A stretch of DNA of 11,626 nt from JAOTWJ01 sp036398175 (lineage in GTDB: Bacteria; Gemmatimonadota; Gemmatimonadetes; Gemmatimonadales; GWC2-71-9), in the NCBI GenBank assembly GCA_036398175.1, contig DASWHL010000022.1, positions 1 through 11,626 of the forward strand, in the 5' to 3' direction. The notes beneath the pieces were generated by a model, which did not search any database, was not told the DNA's origin, and saw only the letters and a program-made list of their open reading frames with translations. The translations under genes and the position numbers were made by a program. Shown in pieces: positions 1-6,609 of the stretch (within the stretch, counting starts at the first letter, position 1; every line of letters starts with the position of its first letter).

Positions 1-53
1 AAACGTGAAACGGACTGCCGTCGGCCCCATCGTTTCACGTTTCACGTTTCACG
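1..53. repeat. CGTTTCA heptamer repeats with inverted copy
   Basis: Positions 31-53 hold three head-to-tail copies of the 7-base unit CGTTTCA followed by CG. Positions 1-12 hold the same unit in opposite orientation (CGTGAAA at 4-10, preceded by AAA, the tail of another unit), so the array probably continues beyond the left edge. Bases 1-12 and 31-42 are exact reverse complements, 12 bases each, with an 18-base spacer. The block lies directly upstream of the thioesterase gene. A further copy of the unit lies at 7524-7532 in another intergenic gap. Function is unknown. It could be an intergenic microsatellite, a terminator-like hairpin of an upstream gene, or a protein-binding site. Confidence 0.7.
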
Positions 54-81
54 AACCCACTGGCACTCGCACTCAACCAAG

Positions 82-540
82 GTGCCCCCCATCCCCCCAC
101 CCTCCCACCCCGCCCTCGCCGGCTTCCCCGTCGTGGTCTCCATGCCGGTCCACTGGGGGGAGATGGACGCCTACGGGCACGTCAACAACACCGTGTTCTT
201 TCGCTACTTCGAGACGGCGCGGATCGCCTTTCTCGACCGCTGCGGGTTGCTGGCGTCCTACGATCGCGACGGGATCGGGGCCATCCTCCACTCCACCGAC
301 TGCCGGTTCCGCCTGCCGTTGTTCTACCCGGACGACGTCCTCGTAGGGGCGCGCACCGCCGACGTGTCCGACGATCGCTTCACCATGAGCTACCGTATCG
401 TCTCACGGGCGCAGAACGCCGTCGCCGCCGACGGCACGGGAATCATCGTCGCCTACGACTACCGGGGGGGACGGAAGGTGCCGCTGCCGGCGGCAATCCG
501 GGCAGGCGTGGCGGCCTTGAGCGGCAACGACATCCAATGA
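82..540 (+). CDS. Acyl-CoA thioesterase, hot-dog (4HBT) family
   Basis: Predicted 152-residue single-domain hot-dog thioesterase of the 4-hydroxybenzoyl-CoA thioesterase/YbgC/FadM type, cytoplasmic, hydrolysing an acyl-CoA thioester; the substrate cannot be read from the sequence. The family signature is clear at residues 24-45: a W-G-E-M-D run, then Y-G-H-V-N-N and R-Y-F-E-T-A-R. Asp29 is the expected catalytic acid, with His33 and Asn35 in the conserved GHVNN turn. The length is normal for the family. The GTG at 82 is chosen because the beta-strand before the signature (F-P-V-V-V, residues 15-19) is normally present; it lacks a strong Shine-Dalgarno, and the ATG at 142 would remove that strand. 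The first 12 residues are Pro-rich and probably disordered. The gene ends 8 bases from the stop of the convergent outer-membrane protein gene, with no clear terminator between. Confidence 0.88.
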   Translation: MPPIPPPSHPALAGFPVVVSMPVHWGEMDAYGHVNNTVFFRYFETARIAFLDRCGLLASYDRDGIGAILHSTDCRFRLPLFYPDDVLVGARTADVSDDRFTMSYRIVSRAQNAVAADGTGIIVAYDYRGGRKVPLPAAIRAGVAALSGNDIQ

Positions 541-548
541 CAAACCGG

Positions 549-1850
549 TTACAGGTCCAGCCGCGGATTCACGATGCTATTGTCCGTGGCCCCGAACGTG
601 TAACTCAGCCCGAAATTCAGTCGGAAGCGATAGTTCGTGCCGCGCGCCTTCTGGCGCGTGAGGATCTCCGCTTCGCTGAGCCCGGTGCCCGGCAGATACA
701 GCTGATCGCGCACGCGGGCGAAGCTGCCGTACGTGTCCAGGGAGAGGCCCTTCACGATGCGAACCTGCATCCCCGTGAACAGCTCCACGAGCTGCACGTT
801 CCAGTCGTGCCAGTACTGGAGCCACTCGATGTTGCTGTGCACGGATCCCCAGGGCTGGCGCTGCGAGAACTGGAGTTCGAGGCTGTGCACCGGGTGCACC
901 TCCTCCAGGCGCCCGAAGATCGTCGTGTCAATGTAGTTGGTGTGGATGGCGCCGATGGTGAGGGTGGCCGCCAGGATCCGCCGGGTGGACTCCGCGTAGG
1001 GGAAGACGTTGTACTCGACGGTGGGGCCGCCCTGCACGTAGAGGTCCTGATTGTAGAACGTGGACGCGCCCACGTCGAACCGCCCGCCCGCCGCCCAGTG
1101 GTCGCCCAAGCTCCAGCCGGCCAGTCCGTAGGAGTTCCAACTGGTACGCGTGTACTCGTCCGTGTAGGTCAGCGTGTCCCCGGTCTCGCCGTCCACCGCG
1201 TCCACCTGGAACTCGTCCCGGACGTAGCGGCCGCCCGCGCCGAACCGGACTTTGAGCGCCTCCGTGACACGGTTCGCGCTCACCCCGCCGTCGGCGCTGA
1301 TCGAGTTCTGCCGGCTCTCGCCGCTCACGAACCCGCCACCGCGGACGCGGAACACCCAGTAATTCCACCGGGCGCCCGCCGCGGCCGGGTCGGCCGGTTC
1401 GCCGTTCCCGGGCCGCGTGGCCACCACCCGGAGCCGCGCCGCCGCGCCGTTGCGGGCGGCATAGGGAACGAGCCCAAGGCCGATGACGCGCGTGAGTTCG
1501 TCCCGGATCTCGGCATCGGTCTGCGTCTGGCCGGTGGTAAATGTCAGCGTATCCTGACGGGCCGCGAACCGCCCCCGGCCGAGGAACGTGAGCGTGAACT
1601 CCCGCCCACCGCCGCCGGTCCCCCGCCCGGTGACCAGCAGGTGCACCTCGGCGTCCTCCCGGGTCCGCATCCAGGTCGCGAACGGAATTTCGCGCCGGAA
1701 GTGATCGAAATCGCAGCCGCGAGTCTGGCAGTCGAGATACACGCGAACCGTCCGCGCGCCCTCCTGCGCCGCCACCCGCCCCGCGGTGAGCACGCCAACC
1801 CCGATTACCACGGCCGCCAATCCGCGTCGCGCCCTGGCTTCCACCCTCAT
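549..1850 (-). CDS. Outer-membrane beta-barrel protein with conserved N-terminal domain
   Basis: Predicted 433-residue exported protein, function unknown. The ATG at 1850 is chosen over an upstream in-frame start at 1940 because GGGAGGAG sits just before it and residues 1-29 then form a clean signal peptide (basic start, hydrophobic 11-23, A-A-Q cleavage region). Residues 34-143 form a compact soluble domain with Y-L-D-C, C-D-F-D, R-R-E-I-P-F, D-A-E-V-H and a G-T-G-G-G-G-R-E-F loop. I recognise this pattern from uncharacterised outer-membrane proteins of Bacteroidota and Gemmatimonadota (from memory, not searched). Cys41 and Cys46 could form a disulfide. From about 165 to 420 the sequence alternates polar and aromatic/hydrophobic residues in amphipathic strands and ends with a Y-T-F-G strand, as in an outer-membrane beta-barrel. 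Its tail of about 13 residues follows the last strand, so the usual terminal Phe is absent. Confidence 0.85.
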   Translation of the reverse strand: MRVEARARRGLAAVVIGVGVLTAGRVAAQEGARTVRVYLDCQTRGCDFDHFRREIPFATWMRTREDAEVHLLVTGRGTGGGGREFTLTFLGRGRFAARQDTLTFTTGQTQTDAEIRDELTRVIGLGLVPYAARNGAAARLRVVATRPGNGEPADPAAAGARWNYWVFRVRGGGFVSGESRQNSISADGGVSANRVTEALKVRFGAGGRYVRDEFQVDAVDGETGDTLTYTDEYTRTSWNSYGLAGWSLGDHWAAGGRFDVGASTFYNQDLYVQGGPTVEYNVFPYAESTRRILAATLTIGAIHTNYIDTTIFGRLEEVHPVHSLELQFSQRQPWGSVHSNIEWLQYWHDWNVQLVELFTGMQVRIVKGLSLDTYGSFARVRDQLYLPGTGLSEAEILTRQKARGTNYRFRLNFGLSYTFGATDNSIVNPRLDL

Positions 1851-2063
1851 CCCGCTCCTCCCGCGTATCCTGCGGATCCCGCTATTCGCACTCAGGACGA
1901 TCCACCCCCGCCCGCCCCGCAAATCCCGAACCCGCCGCAACCTAGCGCCCGCACCTCATGCGCGGCAGCGCCGTTCTTCACATTTCCTGCACGGTGCTTT
2001 CATGGTGTCCGCACCATGCTTGTACCAGCAGCCGAAGTGGGCACCATCCCCCGGAGGCGGACC
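1851..2063. promoter_or_regulatory. Divergent promoter region with perfect inverted repeat
   Basis: This 213-base spacer separates the divergently transcribed outer-membrane protein and cytochrome genes and must hold both promoters. A perfect inverted repeat, CATGGTG-TCCG-CACCATG, lies at 2001-2018, about 45 bases before the cytochrome start. A shorter one, GCAC-G-GTGC, precedes it at 1989-1997. These could be an operator or a 5'-UTR hairpin. Ribosome binding sites are GGAGG at 2053-2057 for the cytochrome, and on the minus strand GGGAGGAG just upstream of 1850. No convincing -35/-10 pair was found. TTCACA at 1977-1982 is a weak -35 candidate. Confidence 0.4.
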
Positions 2064-2768
2064 ATGCGAACGGCTGGCGGACTGATGGCAGGCGCGGCGC
2101 TGCTGGGCACCCTGGGCGGGGCGTGCACGCCGCGTTCGGGCCCGGAGGTCGTGCCGCGGATGATCGGGCACTACGAAAACGTGGGTCGTCTGCACACGGA
2201 AGCCGCCGCGGGCCGGCTCCGCGGCGTCCACACCGTGGCCAGCGAGCTGCTCGCGCGGGAATCGGGCGAAGGCCTGCCCGACCATCTCGCGAGCCACGTG
2301 GACGAGCTGCGGACCTACGCCGCCCTCGCGGCGCGCGCCCCCGACCCCACGTCGGCCGCATCGGCGGTCGCCCGCGTCGCGGCGGCGTGCGGATCCTGCC
2401 ACAAGTCCACCAAACGGGGACCGACCTATGAGGTCCGGAGCGGCCCGCCCGGCGCCGACAACGCGCTGGCCACGCGCATGGTCCGGCACACGTGGGCGGC
2501 GGACCGCCTCTGGGATGGACTCGTGGGGCCGTCCGACGAGTCGTGGCGCGCCGGCGCCAGTGTCCTGCGGGACGCCCCCCTGTTCACGGACGCGCTGACC
2601 CAGGACGTGGCGCAGTACGAGCCGGTCACCAAGCTCGCGTGGACCGTCCACGAGCTGGGCGCCCGGGCCAACTCCGCGCGGGACCAGTCCGTACGGGCGG
2701 CACTGTACGGCGAGTTGCTGGGGACGTGCGCATCCTGCCACAAGCTGCTGGGGTACGCACGGGACTAG
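2064..2768 (+). CDS. Tandem diheme cytochrome c (c'/c556-like), probable lipoprotein
   Basis: Predicted 234-residue periplasmic electron carrier or heme sensor with two covalent heme c sites: C-G-S-C-H at 109-113 and C-A-S-C-H at 222-226. Each motif lies at the C-terminal end of a helical segment of about 100 residues, the arrangement of cytochrome c'/c556 four-helix bundles rather than class I cytochromes, where the motif is N-terminal. The halves are an internal duplication: R-M-x-x-H then R-L recurs with identical spacing at 32-43 and 138-149. Met33/His36 and Met139/His142 in the first helix of each half are candidates for a sixth heme ligand, as Met is in c556. Residues 1-21 look like a lipoprotein signal ending G-G-A-C, with Cys21 as the lipidation site; Gly at -3 is atypical, so ordinary signal-peptide cleavage is possible. 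The ATG at 2064 is preceded by GGAGG; the frame stays open far upstream, but that stretch is antisense to the outer-membrane protein gene. It ends 9 bases from the convergent ftcD stop. Confidence 0.85.
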   Translation: MRTAGGLMAGAALLGTLGGACTPRSGPEVVPRMIGHYENVGRLHTEAAAGRLRGVHTVASELLARESGEGLPDHLASHVDELRTYAALAARAPDPTSAASAVARVAAACGSCHKSTKRGPTYEVRSGPPGADNALATRMVRHTWAADRLWDGLVGPSDESWRAGASVLRDAPLFTDALTQDVAQYEPVTKLAWTVHELGARANSARDQSVRAALYGELLGTCASCHKLLGYARD

Positions 2769-2777
2769 CGCACCCCC

Positions 2778-4472
2778 TCAGGCCTTGATCTTCGCGTCCA
2801 CGAACGCGAGGGTCTCGCGCTCGAGCGCCTCCGCCCGGCGCTCCAGGTCCGCGACCCGCGCCAGCACTTCCCGCCGGTAGGCCTCGTCCTTCACCCCTGA
2901 CAGGTTGATGCGCGCGTTGTAGCCGGCGCCGCGCACGGCGGTCCGGGCGCACAGCGCTCCCACGCCCGCATCCGACACGGAGCTGGGCAGCCCCTGCTCC
3001 GCCATCCGCCGCGTGACCGCCATCGCCTCGAGGGCCACCTCCATCACGCGGAGCGGTACCTCGATGGCGCCCCGGGTGGCCTCCTGCATGGCCGCCGCCC
3101 GGGCCGCGCGCTCCTCCTCCGTCTCCCTCGGCAGCCCCATCGCCGCCAGGAGGCGATTGAACGCGGCGGTATCCTCGTCCACCAGGCGCAGCAGGTCCTC
3201 GTAGCACCGCTTCCCCCGCTCGGCCCACTCCGAGAACTCCTCCCAGCGCGCGTCCCACCCGCGTTTGTGGGACGAGAGATTGGCGACCATCGTGCCGAGC
3301 GCGGCCCCGAACGCCCCGGCGGCGGCCGCCACCGAGCCACCCCCCGGGGCCGGCGTTTCCGCCGCGGTCTCCTGGGCGAAGCCCTCGACGGACCGGTCCA
3401 CCAGCCGTCGGGCGCCACGGTCGCGCATCGCGTACTCGATGATCTTCTCGTGCGGATCGAAGGGCCGCAGCTCACCGAGCCCGAGGGAGCGCGCGGCGAT
3501 CGCAAGGATCTCGCGATCCGGGATCCCGAGCGAGCGGTGCTGCTTCCCGAGGAAATGCCGCCCGGCGTCGAGCATGGCCGCGAGCGGAACCACCCCCACC
3601 AGCTCGGAGCCGGTCACGCGCACCCCGCGTGCCTCCGCACGCCGGCACACCTCCTCGAAGGCCACGTGGAGCGGCGTCACGTCGAGGTCGGTGAGATTCA
3701 GCGACACCTGTGCGATCCCATACTCCTCGATGAACCACCCGATGCCCTTCACCGCCTCGAGCGATCCCGGCTCCCAGACGGGCGCTCCCGCCGCGTCCCG
3801 CACGATCGCTCCCGTCAGCGGGTCCGACGCGCGCTTGATGCGGCCCTTCTCGCGCACGTCGAACGCGATCGCGTTGGCCCGCCGCGTGGACGTCGTGTTG
3901 AGGTTCACGTTGAAGGCGACGAGGAACTTCCGGGCCCCGACGGCCGTGGCGCCGGACCGCCGGTTCATCTCCGCGGGCCCGTAGTCGGGCCGCCACTCCG
4001 GCCTGGCGAGCTTCTCGACGAGGCCCTCGTACTCGCCGGCGCGCACGTCCGCGAGGTTGCGCCGTTCGGGCGTGGTGGCCGCGAACTCGTAGCAGTACAC
4101 AGGAATGCTCAGCTCGTCGCCGATGCGCTGGCCCAGGCGCCGCGCGTACTCGACCGTCTCGTCCATCGTGATCCCCGCCACCGGCACAAGCGGGCACACG
4201 TCGAGCGCGCCGAACCGGGGATGCTCCCCCGCATGATGGCGCATGTCTATCAGCTCGGCGGCGGCGACGGCGCTCTGGAAGGCCGCCTCGACCACGGCGT
4301 CCGGCGGGCCGACGAACGTGACGACCGTGCGGTTGGTGGCGCGGCCGGGCTCGACGTTCAGGACCTGGACGCCGTCCACGGCCGCCATGCGGCGTACGAG
4401 TTCGTCAATCACCGCACGGTCGCGGCCTTCGCTGAAATTCGGAACGCACTCGAGCACGGGGCGCACAGCCAT
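2778..4472 (-). CDS. ftcD: Fused glutamate formimidoyltransferase / formimidoyl-THF cyclodeaminase
   Basis: Predicted 564-residue bifunctional cytoplasmic enzyme of histidine degradation and one-carbon metabolism. It moves the formimino group from N-formimidoyl-L-glutamate to tetrahydrofolate, then deaminates the product to 5,10-methenyl-THF and ammonia. Residues 5-180 are the formiminotransferase N-subdomain (E-C-V-P-N-F-S-E-G at 8-16; H-P-R-F-G-A-L-D-V-C-P at 84-94, where His84 matches the known catalytic His). Residues 180-325 are the C-subdomain (F-N-V-N-L-N-T at 187-193; Y-G-I-A-Q-V-S-L-N-L at 251-260). Residues 360-560 are the cyclodeaminase (P-G-G-G-S-V-A-A at 377-384; D-E-D-T-A-A-F at 432-438 with the expected catalytic Asp; S-D-A-G-V at 500-504). 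Length is close to the roughly 540-residue animal fusion. The ATG at 4472 is chosen by family alignment; its Shine-Dalgarno is poor, and an in-frame ATG at 4532 cannot be excluded. No other hut genes are in the window. Confidence 0.95.
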   Translation of the reverse strand: MAVRPVLECVPNFSEGRDRAVIDELVRRMAAVDGVQVLNVEPGRATNRTVVTFVGPPDAVVEAAFQSAVAAAELIDMRHHAGEHPRFGALDVCPLVPVAGITMDETVEYARRLGQRIGDELSIPVYCYEFAATTPERRNLADVRAGEYEGLVEKLARPEWRPDYGPAEMNRRSGATAVGARKFLVAFNVNLNTTSTRRANAIAFDVREKGRIKRASDPLTGAIVRDAAGAPVWEPGSLEAVKGIGWFIEEYGIAQVSLNLTDLDVTPLHVAFEEVCRRAEARGVRVTGSELVGVVPLAAMLDAGRHFLGKQHRSLGIPDREILAIAARSLGLGELRPFDPHEKIIEYAMRDRGARRLVDRSVEGFAQETAAETPAPGGGSVAAAAGAFGAALGTMVANLSSHKRGWDARWEEFSEWAERGKRCYEDLLRLVDEDTAAFNRLLAAMGLPRETEEERAARAAAMQEATRGAIEVPLRVMEVALEAMAVTRRMAEQGLPSSVSDAGVGALCARTAVRGAGYNARINLSGVKDEAYRREVLARVADLERRAEALERETLAFVDAKIKA

Positions 4473-4635
4473 TCGACCGGATCCCTGATGGAGAAGGCAC
4501 CGAATACTGCCGCCACGGACCCGGAGACTCAACGGGGGCCCCTGATCTCCGCCCTGGACGACAGGGGAGTGACGGGGTCCGACCCACCATCACCTGGACG
4601 CCATCCGTACCGGCCGGGCATCTTTCCACGCGACC

Positions 4636-4821
4636 GTGGCCGCCGAGCTGTGGGCTCAGTGGCTGGCGCACACCCGGAAGCTGGACGCCCCCGCCACGCT
4701 GCAACGGGCCGAGCTGGCCGGCATGAAGATCGTGCAGCCCATCGCCCGGCAGTTGCTGGGCACGGCGGGGCCCAAACCGCATCGGGGCCGGTGGACCGGC
4801 CGTCCCGCCGGGGCGGAGTAA
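4636..4821 (+). CDS. Doubtful small ORF, 61 residues, unknown
   Basis: A GTG-started frame of 61 residues. The frame is open from 4573 but has no ATG and no clear Shine-Dalgarno before the GTG. In its favour, codon third positions are almost all G or C through about codon 50, and the predicted peptide is helix-friendly (W-A-Q-W-L-A-H-T-R-K-L, then a Leu/Ala-rich stretch to about residue 42). The last 15 residues are Arg/Gly/Pro-rich and overlap a hairpin. I do not recognise the product. It could be a small protein, a remnant of a decayed gene, or chance openness in high-GC DNA. Confidence 0.25.
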   Translation: MAAELWAQWLAHTRKLDAPATLQRAELAGMKIVQPIARQLLGTAGPKPHRGRWTGRPAGAE

Positions 4822-4843
4822 ACGCCGCCGAGGCCCGCGGCGT
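4786..4843. promoter_or_regulatory. Two adjacent perfect hairpins upstream of the sigma factor
   Basis: GGCCGGT-GG-ACCGGCC lies at 4786-4801, and ACGCCGC with an 8-base loop and GCGGCGT lies at 4822-4843. They end 33 bases before the sigma-factor start and could be leader hairpins or operator-like sites of the operon. There is no T-tract, so intrinsic termination is not supported. Short GC-only palindromes arise easily at this base composition. Confidence 0.3.
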
Positions 4844-4876
4844 CTCAGGGCTGCATGTACCGGAGACCAACGCGTC

Positions 4877-5458
4877 TTGACCCGATCTCCCCCGCCCTCC
4901 GACGCCGAGCTGATCCGCCGCGCTCAGGAGGGCGACGAGGAGGCATTCACCGCCCTCGCCGTGAGCTGGCATCCACGGGTCCTTCGCTGGGCCTGTGGGC
5001 TGCTGGACGACCCCGACGACGCGGACGACGTCGCCCAGCAGGTGCTGGTGCGCCTGTACACGCACCTGGGCCGGTTCCGCGGCCTCGCCCGCTTCTCGAC
5101 ATGGCTCTACCAGATCACCCTCAACGCCGCGCGCGATGCCCGGCGGCGGCGCGTCCGGCGCACGCGGGTCGTTGAGCGCATGGCCACCGTCAATCCCCCT
5201 CCTGTCGCCACGACGGACCCGGGCGACCGCATGGCCGAGAGAGACGTGATGGACCGCGCCCACGCGGCGCTCGCGGCCCTCCCGGCCCGCCAGCGTGCCG
5301 TGTTCGATCTCGTCGAACTCCAGGGGTACGGTCCCCAGGAGGCGGCGGCCCTCCTCGGGATCAGCCCGCCGACCGCGCGGACGCACCTGCTGCGGGCGCG
5401 TCGCGCGCTCCGGACAGCACTGCTGGCCGCGGTGCCCACCCTCCAGGAGGGCGTATGA
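4877..5458 (+). CDS. ECF-family RNA polymerase sigma factor
   Basis: Predicted 193-residue sigma-70 family factor with only the two ECF domains, directing RNA polymerase to a dedicated promoter set. Sigma-2 covers about residues 8-92: the helix with D-A-D-D-V-A-Q-Q-V at 48-56, then F-S-T-W-L-Y-Q-I-T-L-N at 73-83 and a basic R-D-A-R-R-R-R run. The linker (100-122) is Pro-rich. Sigma-4 covers about 124-185: L-P-A-R-Q-R-A-V-F at 135-143, then the helix-turn-helix E-A-A-A-L-L-G-I-S with T-A-R-T-H-L-L-R-A-R at 166-175. Length is typical. The start is TTG at 4877, with GGAG 11 bases upstream; the next GTG would cut into sigma-2. The stop overlaps the anti-sigma start (ATGA), which implies translational coupling and, as in such pairs generally, control of this factor by its neighbour. 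Confidence 0.93.
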   Translation: MTRSPPPSDAELIRRAQEGDEEAFTALAVSWHPRVLRWACGLLDDPDDADDVAQQVLVRLYTHLGRFRGLARFSTWLYQITLNAARDARRRRVRRTRVVERMATVNPPPVATTDPGDRMAERDVMDRAHAALAALPARQRAVFDLVELQGYGPQEAAALLGISPPTARTHLLRARRALRTALLAAVPTLQEGV

Positions 5459-5901
5459 CCCCCTGCGCCGAGGCGCGGGCCGCGCTGCTCGCCGCGGACC
5501 TCGACGCGCTCGGGGCCGGCGCCGCCGGGGAGCTGGGCGTGCATCTCGCCAGGTGCGCCGCGTGCCGCGCGGCCGCCGATCGTATCGTCGCCGGAACCGC
5601 CGCACTCGCCGCCGCGCGCACCGGCCTGCCCCGCCGACCCTCCGCGACCGTCGCCGCCACAGCCCTGGCCGCCGGAAAGCGGCGCCGCGCCCACCGGAGG
5701 CGCATCCAGGTGCTGGTGCCACTGCTCGCGGCCGCGAGCCTGGCCGTGTTCTTCGTCCACGAGATGCCGATGGGCTCCCCCGATTTGCGGCCGCCACTCC
5801 CCCTCCCCCCCAAGCCGCCTCCCCTCGTCGAGGCGGGCGGGCAGAATGTCGCCGTGTTCTCGACCACCCGGCCGGACGTGACCGTCGTCTGGCAGTTCTG
5901 A
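5455..5901 (+). CDS. Membrane-anchored zinc-finger anti-sigma factor
   Basis: Predicted 148-residue anti-sigma factor holding the upstream ECF sigma at the inner membrane. The N-terminal cytoplasmic part has the zinc-binding anti-sigma motif H-x3-C-x2-C at His30, Cys34, Cys37; Cys4 is a possible fourth ligand. A basic stretch (75-83) precedes one transmembrane helix at about 84-101 (cytoplasm-in orientation by the positive-inside rule). Outside are a Pro-rich linker (112-123) and a short tail, N-V-A-V-F-S-T to V-T-V-V-W-Q-F at 131-148. I recognise this tail as recurring in anti-sigma proteins of this kind. The start overlaps the sigma stop by 4 bases, and the next gene begins 13 bases after the stop. 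The periplasmic part is small, so signal reception may involve the following lipoprotein (inference). Confidence 0.88.
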   Translation: MTPCAEARAALLAADLDALGAGAAGELGVHLARCAACRAAADRIVAGTAALAAARTGLPRRPSATVAATALAAGKRRRAHRRRIQVLVPLLAAASLAVFFVHEMPMGSPDLRPPLPLPPKPPPLVEAGGQNVAVFSTTRPDVTVVWQF

Positions 5902-5914
5902 ACCAGGAGTCCTC

Positions 5915-6589
5915 ATGCGTGCCCTCGCCGTGCTCGTCCCACTCGCCCTCACCGTCGGGGCCTGCGACCGCCCCCCGCGTCTCGAGACGCGGACCTTCCC
6001 GCTCCAGCACATTGATCCCGGGACGGCGGAGGGCATCATGCGGCCCTACGTCTTTGCCGATCGTGAGGGCGCGCCCGGCATGCTGAGCCTCACGCAGAAC
6101 ACGGTCACCATCCGCGAGACCCCGGACAACCTCGAAAAAATCGCGCGCGTGCTGGCCGAGTTCGATGTGCCGAGTCCATGGGTCCGGCTGCACTTCCAGC
6201 TGATCGAGGCAAACGGCAGCGGCCCCGTGGATCCGCGGATCGCCGACCTCGAGACGGAGCTGCGCAAGCTGTTCCGGTACGAGGGTTACCGGCTCGCGGC
6301 CGAGGCCATGGTGACCGGCACCGCGCGCAGCGTGATCGAGCAGTCAATCGGGGGGGATGTCCGTCAGGGATCGGGCTATTCCCTCGGCGTGGACATCGGT
6401 GAGGTGCGGATGATCGGCGAGTCGGGATACGTAGCCCTGAACGTGAACCTCCGGTCCCCCTACGGCGGGGGCCTCGGCACCCGGGTCAACGCGCGCACCG
6501 GGCAGACGCTCGTCATCGGCAACGCGCGGCTCCGGGAAGGCAGTGGGACCCTTATCCTGGCCGTGCGCCCGGAGTTCGCGGAACGTTGA
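5915..6589 (+). CDS. Lipoprotein with secretin N-domain-like (NolW-like) fold
   Basis: Predicted 224-residue exported lipoprotein of unknown role. Residues 1-17 form a signal ending V-G-A-C, making Cys17 the likely lipidated residue. Residues 26-84 show the secretin short-domain pattern: F-P-L-Q-H-I-D, then I-M-R-P-Y, L-S-L-T-Q-N-T-V-T-I-R-E-T at 57-69, and I-A-R-V-L-A-E-F-D at 76-84. Residues 90-135 form an alpha/beta stretch (L-H-F-Q-L-I-E-A, then L-R-K-L-F-R-Y). Residues 155-220 are beta-rich and end G-T-L-I-L-A-V-R-P-E. A secretin pore is 400 or more residues, so this is not a channel; it resembles only the periplasmic N-domains with a compact C-terminal beta domain. The start has AGGAG at a good distance. 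As third gene of the sigma operon, it may be a sensor, an anti-sigma partner or a sigma target. A palindrome lies 20 bases after its stop. Confidence 0.78.
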   Translation: MRALAVLVPLALTVGACDRPPRLETRTFPLQHIDPGTAEGIMRPYVFADREGAPGMLSLTQNTVTIRETPDNLEKIARVLAEFDVPSPWVRLHFQLIEANGSGPVDPRIADLETELRKLFRYEGYRLAAEAMVTGTARSVIEQSIGGDVRQGSGYSLGVDIGEVRMIGESGYVALNVNLRSPYGGGLGTRVNARTGQTLVIGNARLREGSGTLILAVRPEFAER

Positions 6590-6609
6590 CGCGCTCAGCC
6601 AGAGGAGGT

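Larger units (their letters stand above)
4473..4876. other. 404-base divergent spacer between ftcD and the sigma operon
   Basis: This spacer must carry the ftcD promoter (minus) and the sigma-operon promoter (plus). I could not identify a convincing -35/-10 pair for either. It holds one doubtful small reading frame (4636-4821) and two short perfect hairpins near its right end (4786-4801, 4822-4843). A loose pair, CCCCTG at 4539 and CAGGGG near 4562, is probably chance at this GC content. No tRNA or recognisable riboswitch is seen; a folate- or histidine-linked leader for ftcD was looked for and not found. Confidence 0.5.

Noticed and set aside
1..53. CRISPR array
   Set aside because: Units are 7 bases with no spacers, so this is a tandem/inverted microsatellite, not repeat-spacer structure.
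537..2063. Long plus-strand open frame running into the cytochrome gene
   Set aside because: It is antisense to a convincing outer-membrane protein, its translation is Arg/Pro/His-rich without domain character, and a good ribosome binding site and signal peptide place the real start at 2064.
4473..4640. Riboswitch (THF or histidine-related) ahead of ftcD
   Set aside because: I could not assemble any known conserved core or pairing pattern from the sequence, and the spacer reads as ordinary GC-rich DNA.
3267..4880. 537-residue plus-strand open frame opposite ftcD
   Set aside because: It is the mirror of a highly conserved enzyme gene in GC-rich DNA, and its translation shows no domain, signal or motif.
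4529..6193. 554-residue minus-strand open frame across the sigma operon
   Set aside because: Low-complexity Arg/Gly translation. The plus strand carries recognisable sigma, anti-sigma and lipoprotein genes with coupled starts.
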